From NCBI GenBank assembly GCA_013215095.1, contig JABSPM010000076.1, positions 1 through 56,137 of the forward strand: a stretch of 56,137 nucleotides of DNA, in the 5' to 3' direction. Below the pieces are notes generated by a model that was not told the DNA's origin, searched no databases, and was given only the letters and a program-made list of their open reading frames with translations. Position 1 is the stretch's first letter. Every line of letters begins with the position of its first letter. The translations under genes and the position numbers were made by a program. The stretch comes from Flavobacteriaceae bacterium. Lineage in GTDB: Bacteria; Bacteroidota; Bacteroidia; Flavobacteriales; Flavobacteriaceae. Positions 1-11,100 of this stretch are shown piece after piece.

Positions 1-441
1 CTAATTGTAAAAATTAATAGAAAATGAGCATTGAAAACAGCCATATATACTCTAAAATTGTAAAATATTCCGAAATTTAGACTGAAAAATTGTGAAACTT
101 TAAAAATGAATTTATGCGTAGGTGTTTTGCAATGGTCTTAAATTATCATTTTTCTAATGTGAAATTTGATTCAAAATCAGTATTGAGTAAAATCAGCAAA
201 CCCTACTTTATATAAAAATCATCTTTTGCTTTTACGGCACTTTCAAATGAAAAATGGTATTACTAATATTTCTTGTTTTAGAATAACACGGTGTTTTTCT
301 ATGGTTTTAATACTTAAATGAAGTACTGCTGCGTACATGTATCTGGTAGCTCAAATTATAGCAGCATGAAATACGTTTAAAATGGCATAACAGCCAAAAA
401 CAGCATTTTTCCATGGCGTCTTCGCAGAAATTGTCAGCGTA
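1..441. other. Intergenic region at left edge
   Basis: This stretch lies downstream of remB and runs to the window edge. It is very AT-rich and only very short open frames are visible on either strand. The middle part, about 125-262, carries a diverged copy of the dispersed repeat described separately. I see no RNA gene and no convincing terminator for remB here. Confidence 0.6.
125..262 (+). repeat. Dispersed intergenic repeat, copy A (short, diverged)
   Basis: Two blocks match the other copies: the block at 141-161 (ending in tttctaatgtg) and the block at about 212-260, which contains tttacggcactttcaaat and ends in atggtat. The same blocks occur at 18.9, 31.7 and 52.3 kb. The outer atggtat is the inverted form of the ataccat found at other module ends. 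This copy lacks the block containing gcgctttttt seen in copies C and D, so it looks like a decayed or partial copy. Confidence 0.65.
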
Positions 442-2556
442 TTAAAAATCAAAATACCAATTAAACAGGTCGGTTCTTAATCCTAAGCTAAACCAAACTG
501 TATTTGACTTAAACGTTTCCGTTGTGGTTGCATTGGGATTAAAATCGCGATAGCTTACATAGGCAAACAACTTCATATTGGTCAATGGATTTACAAGATA
601 TCCCCCTTGAAATTCTGCATGTAACACTTTTGTTGTATTACCCTGTCCGACGGTAATTCCAGTATCTGAAGGACGCGCATTTTCACTAGTATAAATATTA
701 CCTCCATAGTTTAAACTATCTTCATCTGTGTTAAAATCTAGTCCACGCGTTCCATAAATAAATTTAGCATCCGCAAACCAACGCTGATAATGATAACGTG
801 CAATAAGTATCGCTTCATTAAAATTGGCACCCCAAAGGTGCGCCATAGACTGGTTATTATGTCCATAGTTTAATGTGATAGTATTGTGGGAATAGGTATA
901 TGGCCTTACGCGATTATATTCGGCTTGCAACACTAAATTATCAACCTTAAAGGCATTATAATATTTTAAACCAATCTGGTATCCAAATTTATTTTTCCAA
1001 CTTTTCTCACCAGCTTTTACATCACTTATTGAGAACTCATCAATAATCCATTGTCCATAAAGATTAATGTTATCATTCCATTTGTATTTCCCTGAAAACC
1101 CTATGATAGCATTACCAGCATCTTGGCCAGTCTCAAATTCTATAGCACGGTAAAAAATAATGGGATTTAAATAGTTGACATCAAAGCCTCTATCATTGGT
1201 ATTTGACCACATTACGGACTCAAACAGTCCAATATTTAAGCGTTTAGACACATTCCAACTCAAGTAATGATTGGCCATATATTTTCTTAAGAAGGACCCG
1301 TCTTCTGTTACTTCTTCCCTCACATCTTTAAGCCACATCCAAGTATTGGTGTATTTAATCTTCCAAAATTTGGTGTTTAGCTTTAAAAATGGGTATGGGC
1401 TTGAAGCATCACTTTGTAACAAAGAACGATAACCGTCTCCAATAAAGTTTTTTCCATGACCAAACTGAAGATTAAAAAACTTTGTTGGCGCATATGACAA
1501 ATAGGATTCTGCTAAAGGATAATCATAGGAATCTTCTTTAAATCGCTTGGCAATACCTCGTCCTGGAATAATTGCTGGATCTGGACCCCATGCTTTAATA
1601 CTTTCTGCATAACTATTAAAATATTGCGCAAAACGACCTTGACTTTCATAGAAAGATGCTGAAAAGCTCAATTTTTCCCCTAATCCACCTTGTATATAAA
1701 AACCTCTTGTATTGTTATAGGTAGAACTAAAATCTGCATCGGTATCTTTTCCGACCTGAAGGTCAAAAACTGGATCTATCGTAAACCAATAATCTTTCCC
1801 CTGAATGCTTACGAGGTGCTCATTAAATAATTTACGTTTCCACCAACCTTGAGCCTGTTTTTCCAAGTTTTGCTGTTCTGCATTAAAATCATAATAATCA
1901 GCTAAATCATTATATACAAATGGTTTTGCCGCTGTATGCATGTTGGCACCAACTAAATTTATGTTTCTATCAAACTTCGCATAATACTGATGTGTAAAAG
2001 GAATATTGACCTGACTTTTAAATTCCTTATTGGTATAGTCCACCATTTTTGCCTTTACATTATCTAATTGCGCCTTAGCTTTACGTTCTATTTCGGATAG
2101 CGCATTGGGTTGGTCCGATGGTAAATTTGGACGAACACTTTTTACTTCAGAAGGCTTTTCTAAAGGAATATTAATTTCGTAAGTATATTGCTTGTAAGTA
2201 GGTTTACCATTATAGGTTGCGGGATCTATTTTTGGCAATTTTGAAAACACTTGTTTTGCCTCTATTTTTAATGCTTCATAAACTGCATCCACATATAATA
2301 CCACAAAACTACCTTGGGCATCTACTTCAAATAAAACTACCATTTTCCCACTATAACGCTCCTCCGAGACAATAGCAGGCATTTGAAAGTTGTCATATAC
2401 AAAACTTGTGAGTTCTTTATAGAAACAGGATTTAAGCGCTGCTATAGCTTCTGATTCGCAATTTGGGAATACTGGAGGTTTTTCATATTCAGCTAAATTC
2501 TGACTGTAATTACTTGCACAAATAAACAGTGTTAAGTATAAAAAATAATATTTCAT
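442..2556 (-). CDS. remB: RemB-like gliding motility outer membrane protein
   Basis: The start is set at the methionine opening MKYYFLYLTLFICASNYSQ, a typical signal peptide, 48 bases inside the longest frame; this gives about 704 residues. Residues about 25-134 resemble a TonB C-terminal domain: PPVFPNCE, a second Cys 11 residues later, and an LPKIDP...GKP segment, matching the two neighbouring TonB proteins. The rest is rich in alternating aromatic strands and ends in WYFDF, as expected for a Bam-inserted outer membrane beta-barrel. RemB is needed for normal surface motility on agar in F. johnsoniae, where as I recall it lies just beyond sprA, tonB and related genes, as here. Its molecular role is not known to me. 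The assignment rests on context and general sequence character. Confidence 0.72.
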   Translation of the reverse strand: MKYYFLYLTLFICASNYSQNLAEYEKPPVFPNCESEAIAALKSCFYKELTSFVYDNFQMPAIVSEERYSGKMVVLFEVDAQGSFVVLYVDAVYEALKIEAKQVFSKLPKIDPATYNGKPTYKQYTYEINIPLEKPSEVKSVRPNLPSDQPNALSEIERKAKAQLDNVKAKMVDYTNKEFKSQVNIPFTHQYYAKFDRNINLVGANMHTAAKPFVYNDLADYYDFNAEQQNLEKQAQGWWKRKLFNEHLVSIQGKDYWFTIDPVFDLQVGKDTDADFSSTYNNTRGFYIQGGLGEKLSFSASFYESQGRFAQYFNSYAESIKAWGPDPAIIPGRGIAKRFKEDSYDYPLAESYLSYAPTKFFNLQFGHGKNFIGDGYRSLLQSDASSPYPFLKLNTKFWKIKYTNTWMWLKDVREEVTEDGSFLRKYMANHYLSWNVSKRLNIGLFESVMWSNTNDRGFDVNYLNPIIFYRAIEFETGQDAGNAIIGFSGKYKWNDNINLYGQWIIDEFSISDVKAGEKSWKNKFGYQIGLKYYNAFKVDNLVLQAEYNRVRPYTYSHNTITLNYGHNNQSMAHLWGANFNEAILIARYHYQRWFADAKFIYGTRGLDFNTDEDSLNYGGNIYTSENARPSDTGITVGQGNTTKVLHAEFQGGYLVNPLTNMKLFAYVSYRDFNPNATTTETFKSNTVWFSLGLRTDLFNWYFDF

Positions 2557-2608
2557 CAAAGTGTTTAAATTTAACGGTTTAAAGATACTGTTTTTTATAT
2601 ACACATAT

Positions 2609-2641
2609 TAAAAAACCGCTATCATTTGTAAGATAACGGTT
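2609..2641 (-). terminator. Intrinsic terminator between tonB and remB
   Basis: A 10-bp stem (2614-2623 with 2632-2641, one G-U type mismatch) with an 8-nt loop is followed on the minus strand by a run of six T. It lies 22 bases after the tonB stop and before the remB start, so remB probably needs its own promoter or read-through. Confidence 0.7.
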
Positions 2642-2662
2642 CTATATCCATATAATTGTATG

Positions 2663-3457
2663 CTATTGGACTTGAAGTCGTATGGGCAGCATATAAATAA
2701 CCTCTACATTGCGCTCTCGTTGTTTGCCCGGAATCATTTGCGGTATATTGCTAACCGTTCTTACCGCCTCACGTTGCAGTCTGTAATGTGGTGCTTTTGC
2801 TTTTATATCTACGACGTTTCCTATTTTGTCAATTTTAAATTGTACATAAATATTTTGTCTTCCAGATAAACCTAAATCCGATGCCAAATCTGCATCAAAT
2901 TTTCTGTTTATGAGTTTAGAAATCTTTGCAGACATACAAGCCCTTCGTTCTGCATTGGTATCCAAGCCTTCACAACCTGGATAAATTGGAACTTGTTCTA
3001 CTGCAATAAAATGTACTGGCACATCATCATCAAGATCCACAACATCTGGAATATCACCAGGTGTTAGTGTTGGATCTATTGGCAATTCTACAATGACATC
3101 CTCCAAAGCATTATCATTACGTCCAGAATTATCGTCAATTAGGGTTAATTTTACAGCAAGTAGTTCTTTCGATTTTGATTGTACTTTTTTTTCTAAGACA
3201 GGTTCTACTACCGGTTCGGGTATATAATTGACATATATCAAGGGTGGTTCTTGAACCAATGCGATTGGTTCTGGGGTATAGGTTTTAGATTGAAATTGCA
3301 TTTCAAACATACCATAAACCGCAAGTAATGTTAAAATCAACCCAACTTGAAAATATAAAGTAGAGTTTTTTTGTAAATTTACATCATGCTTGTGTGATGT
3401 TTTCACAGTTGTATCGTTCTGACCAACGTTACTGTGACTTTTTTTTAAGAAATTCAT
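2663..3457 (-). CDS. TonB family energy transducer (first copy)
   Basis: This 264-residue protein has a short cytoplasmic N-terminus, one membrane segment at about residues 33-52 (YFQVGLILTLLAVYGMF), a proline- and acid-rich periplasmic linker, and a C-terminal TonB domain. That domain starts at VPIYPGCEG, has a second Cys 12 residues on (ERRAC), and contains VQFKIDKIGNVVDI and the PGKQR motif. TonB proteins pass proton-motive-force energy from ExbBD to outer membrane receptors or machines. No exbB or exbD is in the window. It has its own terminators on both sides and is paralogous to the next gene. Its position beside sprA and remB makes a link to gliding or type IX secretion possible, but that is inference. 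Confidence 0.88.
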   Translation of the reverse strand: MNFLKKSHSNVGQNDTTVKTSHKHDVNLQKNSTLYFQVGLILTLLAVYGMFEMQFQSKTYTPEPIALVQEPPLIYVNYIPEPVVEPVLEKKVQSKSKELLAVKLTLIDDNSGRNDNALEDVIVELPIDPTLTPGDIPDVVDLDDDVPVHFIAVEQVPIYPGCEGLDTNAERRACMSAKISKLINRKFDADLASDLGLSGRQNIYVQFKIDKIGNVVDIKAKAPHYRLQREAVRTVSNIPQMIPGKQRERNVEVIYMLPIRLQVQ

Positions 3458-3506
3458 AATTCTATTTTTAAATGTTAATGTTATGAATTGGTCACAATAA
3501 GCATAC

Positions 3507-3541
3507 CAAAAAAAATCCCATTACATTTGTAATGGGATTTT
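3507..3541 (-). terminator. Intrinsic terminator after second tonB
   Basis: A perfect 13-bp stem (3512-3524 with 3529-3541) has a 4-nt loop, and its A/T arm runs into a tract of about ten T on the minus strand. It separates the two tonB paralogs, which therefore probably form separate transcription units. Confidence 0.8.
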
Positions 3542-3564
3542 AATTATTTATTTCAATTCGTGTC

Positions 3565-4284
3565 TTAATCGTTCACTTGGAAAATAATTGGTAATGAATA
3601 AGGCACTGTTACAGGCTTTCCTCTCTGTTTACCTGGCTTCATTTTTGGCAATAAGTTAATTACACGTGCAGCTTCTTTTTCTAGTCTTGGGTGTGGTGCT
3701 CTAGAGCGTACACCAACCACATTTCCTGTTTTATCAATTTTAAAGATTACATTGATACGCTGTCTTCCAGTTAATCCTAAATCTCCAGCTAAGTCTGTAT
3801 TAAACTTCTTCTGTACAAATTTTTGAATTTTTTCGGACATACATTTTCTTTTTGCATCATTATTCCCTTTTTCACATCCTGGAAACACAGGTACATTTTC
3901 TATTACAGAAAACGGAACTTCAATGTCTTCTTCTTCTTCTTCAACCTCTACTTCTTCTACTTCTATGATCTCTTCTTCTTGATCTGTTTCGGAAGACTCA
4001 ATAACTGTTTCTTCTATCTCTTCCTCATCTTCTACAATCTCTATTACCTCTGGCGCTGCTGGTGGCGGTGGTGGTGGTGGTGGCGTTTTAATTTGTTCTG
4101 TAATTGGAATTTCTTCATCCAATTCTTCTTCCATATTTAACTGTCCAATATCAATAGCTTCTTTATCGTATGTCTTAAAGTTTATAGTTGCATATGTTAA
4201 CGCTAACATTAATGCAAGTCCTATTGAGAAATAAAGCGATCCATTTCTACCAACATCTGCTTTTGGATTTTTTTTTGGCTCCAT
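3565..4284 (-). CDS. TonB family energy transducer (second copy)
   Basis: This 239-residue protein has one N-terminal membrane segment (about residues 15-35), then a linker with eight consecutive prolines followed by a long Glu/Asp-rich stretch (about residues 70-125). The TonB C-terminal domain begins at VPVFPGCEKG and includes a second Cys (KRKC), the FKIDKTGNVVGVRS segment and MKPGKQRGKPVTV. It is clearly paralogous to the neighbouring tonB, sharing the Cys pair, the GLTGRQ/GLSGRQ motif and the PGKQR motif. The strongly acidic linker is unusual compared with the Pro/Lys linkers of proteobacterial TonB. The likely role is energising outer membrane transport. It ends in a strong terminator. 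Confidence 0.9.
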   Translation of the reverse strand: MEPKKNPKADVGRNGSLYFSIGLALMLALTYATINFKTYDKEAIDIGQLNMEEELDEEIPITEQIKTPPPPPPPPAAPEVIEIVEDEEEIEETVIESSETDQEEEIIEVEEVEVEEEEEDIEVPFSVIENVPVFPGCEKGNNDAKRKCMSEKIQKFVQKKFNTDLAGDLGLTGRQRINVIFKIDKTGNVVGVRSRAPHPRLEKEAARVINLLPKMKPGKQRGKPVTVPYSLPIIFQVND

Positions 4285-4344
4285 AATATTAATTGTGTTT
4301 CAAGATTGGTAAAATAACCAATAATTTGTAAAAAAAGCAAGGGA

Positions 4345-4719
4345 TTATAAATATTTAACGATTGATTTGTTGAAAACCCTTATTATAACAACAGAAATTA
4401 GCACTCCAATACAGTTGGCAATGATATCAAATACATCAAATTCTCTATCTACTGTTAATTCACCCTGTAACACTTCAATAATTATACCATAAATTATCGC
4501 AGCAATTGCTGCAGCTGGTAATGCCTGTCTAAAGTCGCATTTGTATAATGTGCAAAATAATAAAATGACAAGCGCAGCATATGCTCCAAGATGAAACACT
4601 TTATCTCCAAATGTCACATCTATTGTCAACTTAGCATCTAAAGAGATTAGACTTAAAACAGTAAGTGCTAGAGTATATATTAGTGTTAATGCTAATACTT
4701 TGCTTTTGCTAAGCACCAA
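4345..4719 (-). CDS. VanZ-like family membrane protein
   Basis: This 124-residue integral membrane protein has about four hydrophobic helices and charged residues in the pattern of VanZ-like proteins: [12 protein letters not shown] near residue 40, and the EVLQ...[18 protein letters not shown] segment, which holds the family's typical D-x2-D-x3-N arrangement. VanZ in enterococci gives teicoplanin resistance, but most family members have no known role, so no resistance function is claimed. Its start lies 11 bases inside the end of gcvH, so the two are probably translationally coupled in the sprA-gcvH-vanZ run. Confidence 0.82.
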   Translation of the reverse strand: MVLSKSKVLALTLIYTLALTVLSLISLDAKLTIDVTFGDKVFHLGAYAALVILLFCTLYKCDFRQALPAAAIAAIIYGIIIEVLQGELTVDREFDVFDIIANCIGVLISVVIIRVFNKSIVKYL

Positions 4720-5089
4720 TTAACGCTTTATAAGCTTCTACAGACATCAATTCATCCAATTGACTTAGATCTGAACATTTTACCTTAACCATCCATCCTT
4801 CACCATAGGGATCAGAATTTACTAACTCTGGTTCATCTTCAAGTGCGTCATTAAATGCAATGATCTCTCCATCCACAGGTAAAAATAAGTCTGATACGGT
4901 TTTAACAGCTTCTACTGTTCCAAACACTTCTTCTGCCTCCAAGGTTTCATCTAAAGTTTCAACTTCAACATATACAATATCTCCTAATTCGCCCTGTGCA
5001 AAATCTGTAATTCCCACCGTTATAACATCTCCATCTACTTTAATCCATTCGTGGTCTTTAGTGTATTTTAAATCTTCTGGTAAATTCAT
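4709..5089 (-). CDS. gcvH: Glycine cleavage system H protein
   Basis: This 126-residue protein matches the full length of the H protein. It opens with the usual [13 protein letters not shown] and carries the lipoyl-attachment segment [13 protein letters not shown], with Lys63 as the expected lipoylated residue. The H protein shuttles the aminomethyl group between the P, T and L proteins in cytoplasmic glycine cleavage. The gcvP and gcvT genes are not in the window. The gene sits directly downstream of sprA and overlaps the VanZ-like gene. The reason for its association with a secretion gene is unknown. Confidence 0.96.
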   Translation of the reverse strand: MNLPEDLKYTKDHEWIKVDGDVITVGITDFAQGELGDIVYVEVETLDETLEAEEVFGTVEAVKTVSDLFLPVDGEIIAFNDALEDEPELVNSDPYGEGWMVKVKCSDLSQLDELMSVEAYKALIGA

Positions 5090-5121
5090 TGTAATAAATT
5101 TTATAAATATTTTGTTAGTTA

Positions 5122-8100
5122 TTAGTTTCCAAAATTATATCTAAGTGTAATTCCACTTCGTATTGTTGTTTGCGGGAATGCTGTTGAAATCGCATACTCA
5201 GAGAACATATAGTCAAAGTAAAAAATTCCTGTTAGATTTCTACTAAAAGCATAATCTGCTGTGTATTTTAAGTTCCATACCGTCTGCCCTGATGTCACTT
5301 GCGTATTGTCTAAATCTAAATAGCGTATTATGGTTTTATTATTTCTAAGCGATAAATCGGCTTTCATATTTAAATCACTCTTAATTATATTTCTTGGGCC
5401 AGCAAGCTTAGATTTAATTTTCACATCTTTAAATCTAAACCCTAATCCTAAAATATATTCATAGCCTTGAATTTCAGTTAATAAATTATTATCAAAACTC
5501 AATGCTAATAATCGATCTTTCTTTAGCTCAGCAAGAATTTTTAGTGAGCTTTTCATTTCCATATCTAATCTTACCAAGGGACTAAACTGTTCCATAAGAT
5601 TGATATTATTGAATAACCTCTCGTTTTTATAATTTCCACCTTGATCTAAGGCGTCTCCTTGATCTTCATAATCTAAATCTGGGTCTCTTGCTACATAATC
5701 TAGATTTTTGGTAAACTGATTGATGGTATATGTAGAATTATAGCCATGAGAAATTGAGAATCTACTAAAACGCTTTTTAAACCATTTCATCTTCATAAAC
5801 CCGGTATACTTTAGATTCCAGTTTGGCATAGCAATATCTCTAAAAGCGTCTAGTTTTGTTTTTTCTACTTTCTGACCAGAATATGCCGAAAGAAAAGCTG
5901 GTATTAACACCGCCTGATTTGTTTTTCCATAACCTTTAGGATAACCATCAGCATCGGTATCATCTAATGAAACACCATTACGCTGTGCCAATCGCCTTGC
6001 AATAGTCAATCTATTTGCTCTAAATGCATCAAAAGCTTCTGAGCCAAACTCATCACTTTGGCTAAAGGCTGTTTTAATTAATACTGTAGAAATGTTAAAA
6101 TTTCCAAAAGAGTTCCTTGTTAAAAGATTATACGCATCACTAAGACCATCTGCATCCTGATCTATTGTATTAAAATTCTCGGCACTATTCTTTGAATAGG
6201 ATCTTCCTCCTGTCAAATCTATTTTTAAACTTTTTACAGGTTCCAAATTAATCGAATAATCCAGATTTTGAGTGTGCACTTGCGTAAATTGCTGGTTAAA
6301 GTCTGGATAGACGGTTAGCCAACCATTTCTTGCAGCAGTATGCCTTACATCTCTTTGACTTCCGAAAGTATATCCAAAAGTGGGTTTAAATGTTCCAATA
6401 AACCCAGGTGTTTCTATATAACCCGGTAAAAATGTACCATTGTTCTCAGAATAATTAAATTGAGCTCTTTTTACAGTTGTTAATAGATCAATACCAAAAT
6501 TAAGCAGTTTAGATGGTTTAGATGTCTTACGGTCTTTAGCACTTTTATTAGTTGGAATGCTAACACCTTTTGACGCATCTCTATTTCTATTACTACCGCC
6601 TCTTGGAGATCGCTTTCTTTTCTTTGTTAATCCAACATAACGATACAATTTTTGGAAATCTAAGGTAGCGTTAATGTTGTGCGTATTGGCATTAGATATA
6701 GAATTTCCTAAATCATAGGTTTGTCCATCTACGGTAAAATTACCATATAAATCAGACCCCTTTTGCCATTGAAAATCTCCAGTATAAGCATAGTTCGCTT
6801 TTAAGAAACTAAAGGTTGGGATTTTATGTATTGGAATCTCATAATTAATACCCAATTGTTGAAATTGACGGTTTGGATCTCCAATATCAAAGAAACCATC
6901 CCAAACGTCTAAACTTGGATCTTGTTCGCCATCAATCTGGTCATTAATAAAATAATTGCGTACAATATTATTTTTAGATGTTGTAAAATTCAATTGCAAG
7001 GCATCCGTAAGATTATAGTTTACTGTATATTGCAAATCAAAGGTATAATTTCTTCTAAAGAGTTCTTCAATTCCAATATTCTCTGATCCTAAATCAAAAT
7101 CTCTAAATTTTTGCTGGTTATACTGTCTTATGTAATCTGCCTTAACACTAAAACTACTTGGCAATAAATTGAGATTAAAATCTTTCATAATTTTCCAATA
7201 TTTGCTTCTAAATATCGAATCGTTTTTTTTGAAAGGCTCCAGTTTTAAGGGTTCAAAACTGAAGTTATAATTACCACCAACACGCACATTTTGATCTAAT
7301 GAACGTTCAATCTCAAAATCTCTATGTTCTGTTTGATTATAAGAGTAATTTAAGGTTAAGTTTTCTACATCATAAAAGCGTGCTTTTTTATCTCCTGTTC
7401 TTTGTTTTCTAACACCTATAAAATTAATACTCTTTCGCTTGGTATAATCTTCAGATTGTTCTCTTATTCTATCCTCTTCTTCTGAGGAAGTGGCAGCGTC
7501 CAGACGATCCTGCAATTTGATATCTTTATATTGTTGATCGTATTCTGGCGTAATTAACTCCTCACTTTGCCCGTAGTTAAACGGAACTTGTAACCCCCAC
7601 TTCTTTGGTAATAACTGGCCCAAATTGACATTGGTTACAACATCATATTGCTTTATATCCTCTCTACTTCTTTCATTTGGTCCCTGCTCAATAGTTCCAA
7701 AACCTGCTGTTGATCTTCTTCCTGTTGCACTAACATTCATAAAGTCTGCGACATTAGAATCTACACTAAGTATAGCTGCCCAACCACCTTCATTATCCAA
7801 ATCTGATAAGCGCAACTCATTGAACCAAACTTCTGTACATATATCTAAATTAGCGTTATTATAGTCGGGATTTTTAATACCAACCATTAAAGTTCTAATA
7901 TCTCCAAAATTTGGATTACCTTTTACGGCAATACGCTGCGTCCCTTCTGGATAATCCGAAAATTCGTCTACCGCTGTTTCATTCAATTCGCCATTAATCA
8001 CATTGTAAAAGGTAGGATCAATATTTCCTAAAGTACCATTGGCAATACCCAAAGACTTTATCTTTGATAAAATAGCAATAGGCAAATTGATTTCATTTGC

Positions 8101-11100
8101 ATTTGGCCATACCGTCTCTGGGTCTGAAGATTCTCCAATAGTTACTTTTAAAGGAATTTCAATTTGGTAAAAATTCTGTGTAAAATCATTACCCATTCTT
8201 ATAAATCCAACGGCTTGATCGTCTGATAAGCCAGAAGCATCTTCCCCTTGCTCGGCATGCATAAACATTCTCAGTTTTTTATACTGACGCATGTCAACAT
8301 TGATGTTTTTAAATACAGCTCTAGAATCTTCTGGCTCCAAATCACAAGCATTCAGTACTAAAGATTGCTCATTTTGGTTTACTATAGTATTGTTATTGTT
8401 TAGCTGTTCAACCTCAACGCCTGGAGGAGAAACGTAACTCCCATCATTTTCTTGTATACCTACAATACCAACTGTAAATTCTGTAACATCATTATCATTA
8501 TTTGCCTCATCATCTAAGGCCAATTCGTAACGTCTCCAATCACTTCTTACTAAATCTAAGGTTCCAAAACGTAAGACTGTTTTTTCAGAAAAATCCGTCA
8601 AATACATACGTGCAAAACGTATGGACCTAAAGTCTGATATGCCGCCTTGAGCATTAGTGAATTCGCTTAAAGGAATTCTGAACTGCAACCATCTGGTTTC
8701 TGCTGTTTGCCCATTTGGCAATCCAACAGTTCGGTTTTTTTCGTCTACAATAAATGAATTATCAACATCCAATTCTGTTGGTGTAATATCCAATTCATAC
8801 TCATAATAACTATTAATGGTATTCATCGTATTGTCTCTATTAATATCTTCAACATCTGGTTGCGTTGTTGAACCTCTATTGGTGTCTGAAAATATATCTG
8901 GACTATTCCCATCTAAACCATTATACTGCTTGTAACGCTCAAAGATATCCCCATCTGTATTTAAAAAGTAGGTGTAATTATCGCGGGCTGGATCATCTTG
9001 GTCGGCAAAATCTAAAAATGTTTCTGCTTCCTTTGCATCATTATAGCCGTCTAGACCTACATCTTGGTTGGTACGTTGTTCACCCGATGTGGAAAATGCA
9101 TAAATTAAAGATTGACTTTGAGGATATACTGTACCGTAAGCTCCAGGTTCCGCTAATCCATCATTACTCCCATCTTCTGGCATGCCATTTTCATAAAATT
9201 TTCTACCATCACTTAATACATCTTCTGAAATATTACCCAAGTTTATGGTTAATTTCCCTCCTGGGTTTGTTGTATTATCTATAAAGGGATCTAATAACCA
9301 AAACTCAATATACTCCACATTAGCTTGTTCAAAATCTGTAGAGGTTAATTGTCTAGTAATACCTGCCCAACTATTTTGAGCTGGGTCATCTAAAACATTA
9401 CTGTCAGTCACTAACGGGTCAAAATTATAAGGTCCTCTTTCTTCCGGATAGTATACTAAATCTAATGAATTAATTAATGTATTTTGTCCTTGAACCACAT
9501 CTATTTCAGGGAAAATTTCATCAATAAAAATACGTCTCGTATAAAGATCCGAAATATCGTCATCACTAATGTCACTTGGCCTTTGACTACTATAAAAAAT
9601 AGGATCAACGGTGTACCAGTTTAACATTGCTCTACCGTAACCAGTCTCTTGCCCTATACCGTCATTACCACGAGGACTTACATCCAGAGGTCTACTAGAT
9701 AAGAACCAAGATTGCGGAGACAATAAATCTATGGCGTTTTGTGTGCCCTCAAAATCGTCAACGTAAGAGGTTGCTTCACCTTCAAAATCCGCACCGTTGG
9801 ATGCGCCAGGTTTTAAAAATGCTGCCTCTCCTCTAACAGAAATATTTGAAGCTACATCAGTGTCGATATTAGGTAATTTATTAACCAATCGTGTTAAGAA
9901 AGGAACTTCTGTAGAATAATTCCCATAAACCCCAAAAATGGTATTATTTATAGGCTCTGTACCATAATTTGCTTTTTGTGTAATTGGACGCTCTCTAAGA
10001 TTCAGTAAGGTTCCTCCTAACAAGAAATTTTCATTAAATTGATACTCTGCGTTAAAGCCCATAAAACGCTTGTTTTGTTGTCCAAACACGGCATTATTTT
10101 CTACAGAAACTTGAACTGGCGTATTAGAAGCTTGCAAGGCAGGATCTAAAATCTGTACCGTACCTAATTGATAATTTACGGTATAATCGACACCCTCAAC
10201 TAATACGCGGCCACCAGCAGTTACTTTTACAGAGCCTTTTGGCACATTAAATGCACCAATAGGAATACCTGAACCACCAGAGGACTTGTATCGTCCTTTG
10301 ATTTGGAATTTGTTCTTTTCACCATCTTCTAACGCAGCAGTTTTGGTTTCTTTATAAAGCTTTTTAAACACATATTTGCTTTGATTTGCATTATAAAACC
10401 CAGGTATTGTTTCATCTTGCTCGTAATCTTCCGTAGCATCCAATCTTAACTTTTCAAATAAATAGCTACCAAAAGGCTCTACTTTTGTGAAAATAATTTT
10501 ACCATTTTCTGGAATTATCGTGATTCCTGACACATAATCAAAAAACCCATCACCTTTTGCTTGTGGATCTCCATTAAAATTTAACTTATCTAGATTAAAG
10601 ACTCTTAATAATGTGGTCTCTTGAAGCGGATCTTCATTACCTGTTGGAGTTGGAAACGGTGTACCTTCAACTGGTGTAATATAATTTAAAGGTGAGGTTT
10701 CCGTGTAAAAAATATTAAGTCTAAAATCTTCTTCTGATAATTGAAATGCACCCGTATTATAAATGTTTTTCATCATCAAATCCCAAATTGGCTGCTCTAC
10801 ACTAGTAACTGTACTTTTCAACATTTTTACAACCAAACTCTGATTAGTAATACTTTCGCCATCACCTGATTCATCTACTTGGGTCGAATCTACACCATCA
10901 TTAGCAAATTCTCCAACTTGGTAAACACGTTGATCACCAGTGGATGTATCTATATTTCCAACTACTGTATATTGATAAGCTACGGCAAGAACTTCGTCGT
11001 TTTGAAGACGTTGATTTAAAGAGATATACCCCAGTTGTGTATTTAAGGTATATTCATTGCCTTGGGTAAGTTTCCTTGCATTTTCTAGTTTTCCATAATC

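Noticed and set aside
3823-4140. Plus-strand frame rich in Phe, Tyr and Trp
   Set aside because: It is the antisense shadow of the acidic and polyproline linker of the second TonB; its odd composition follows from that.
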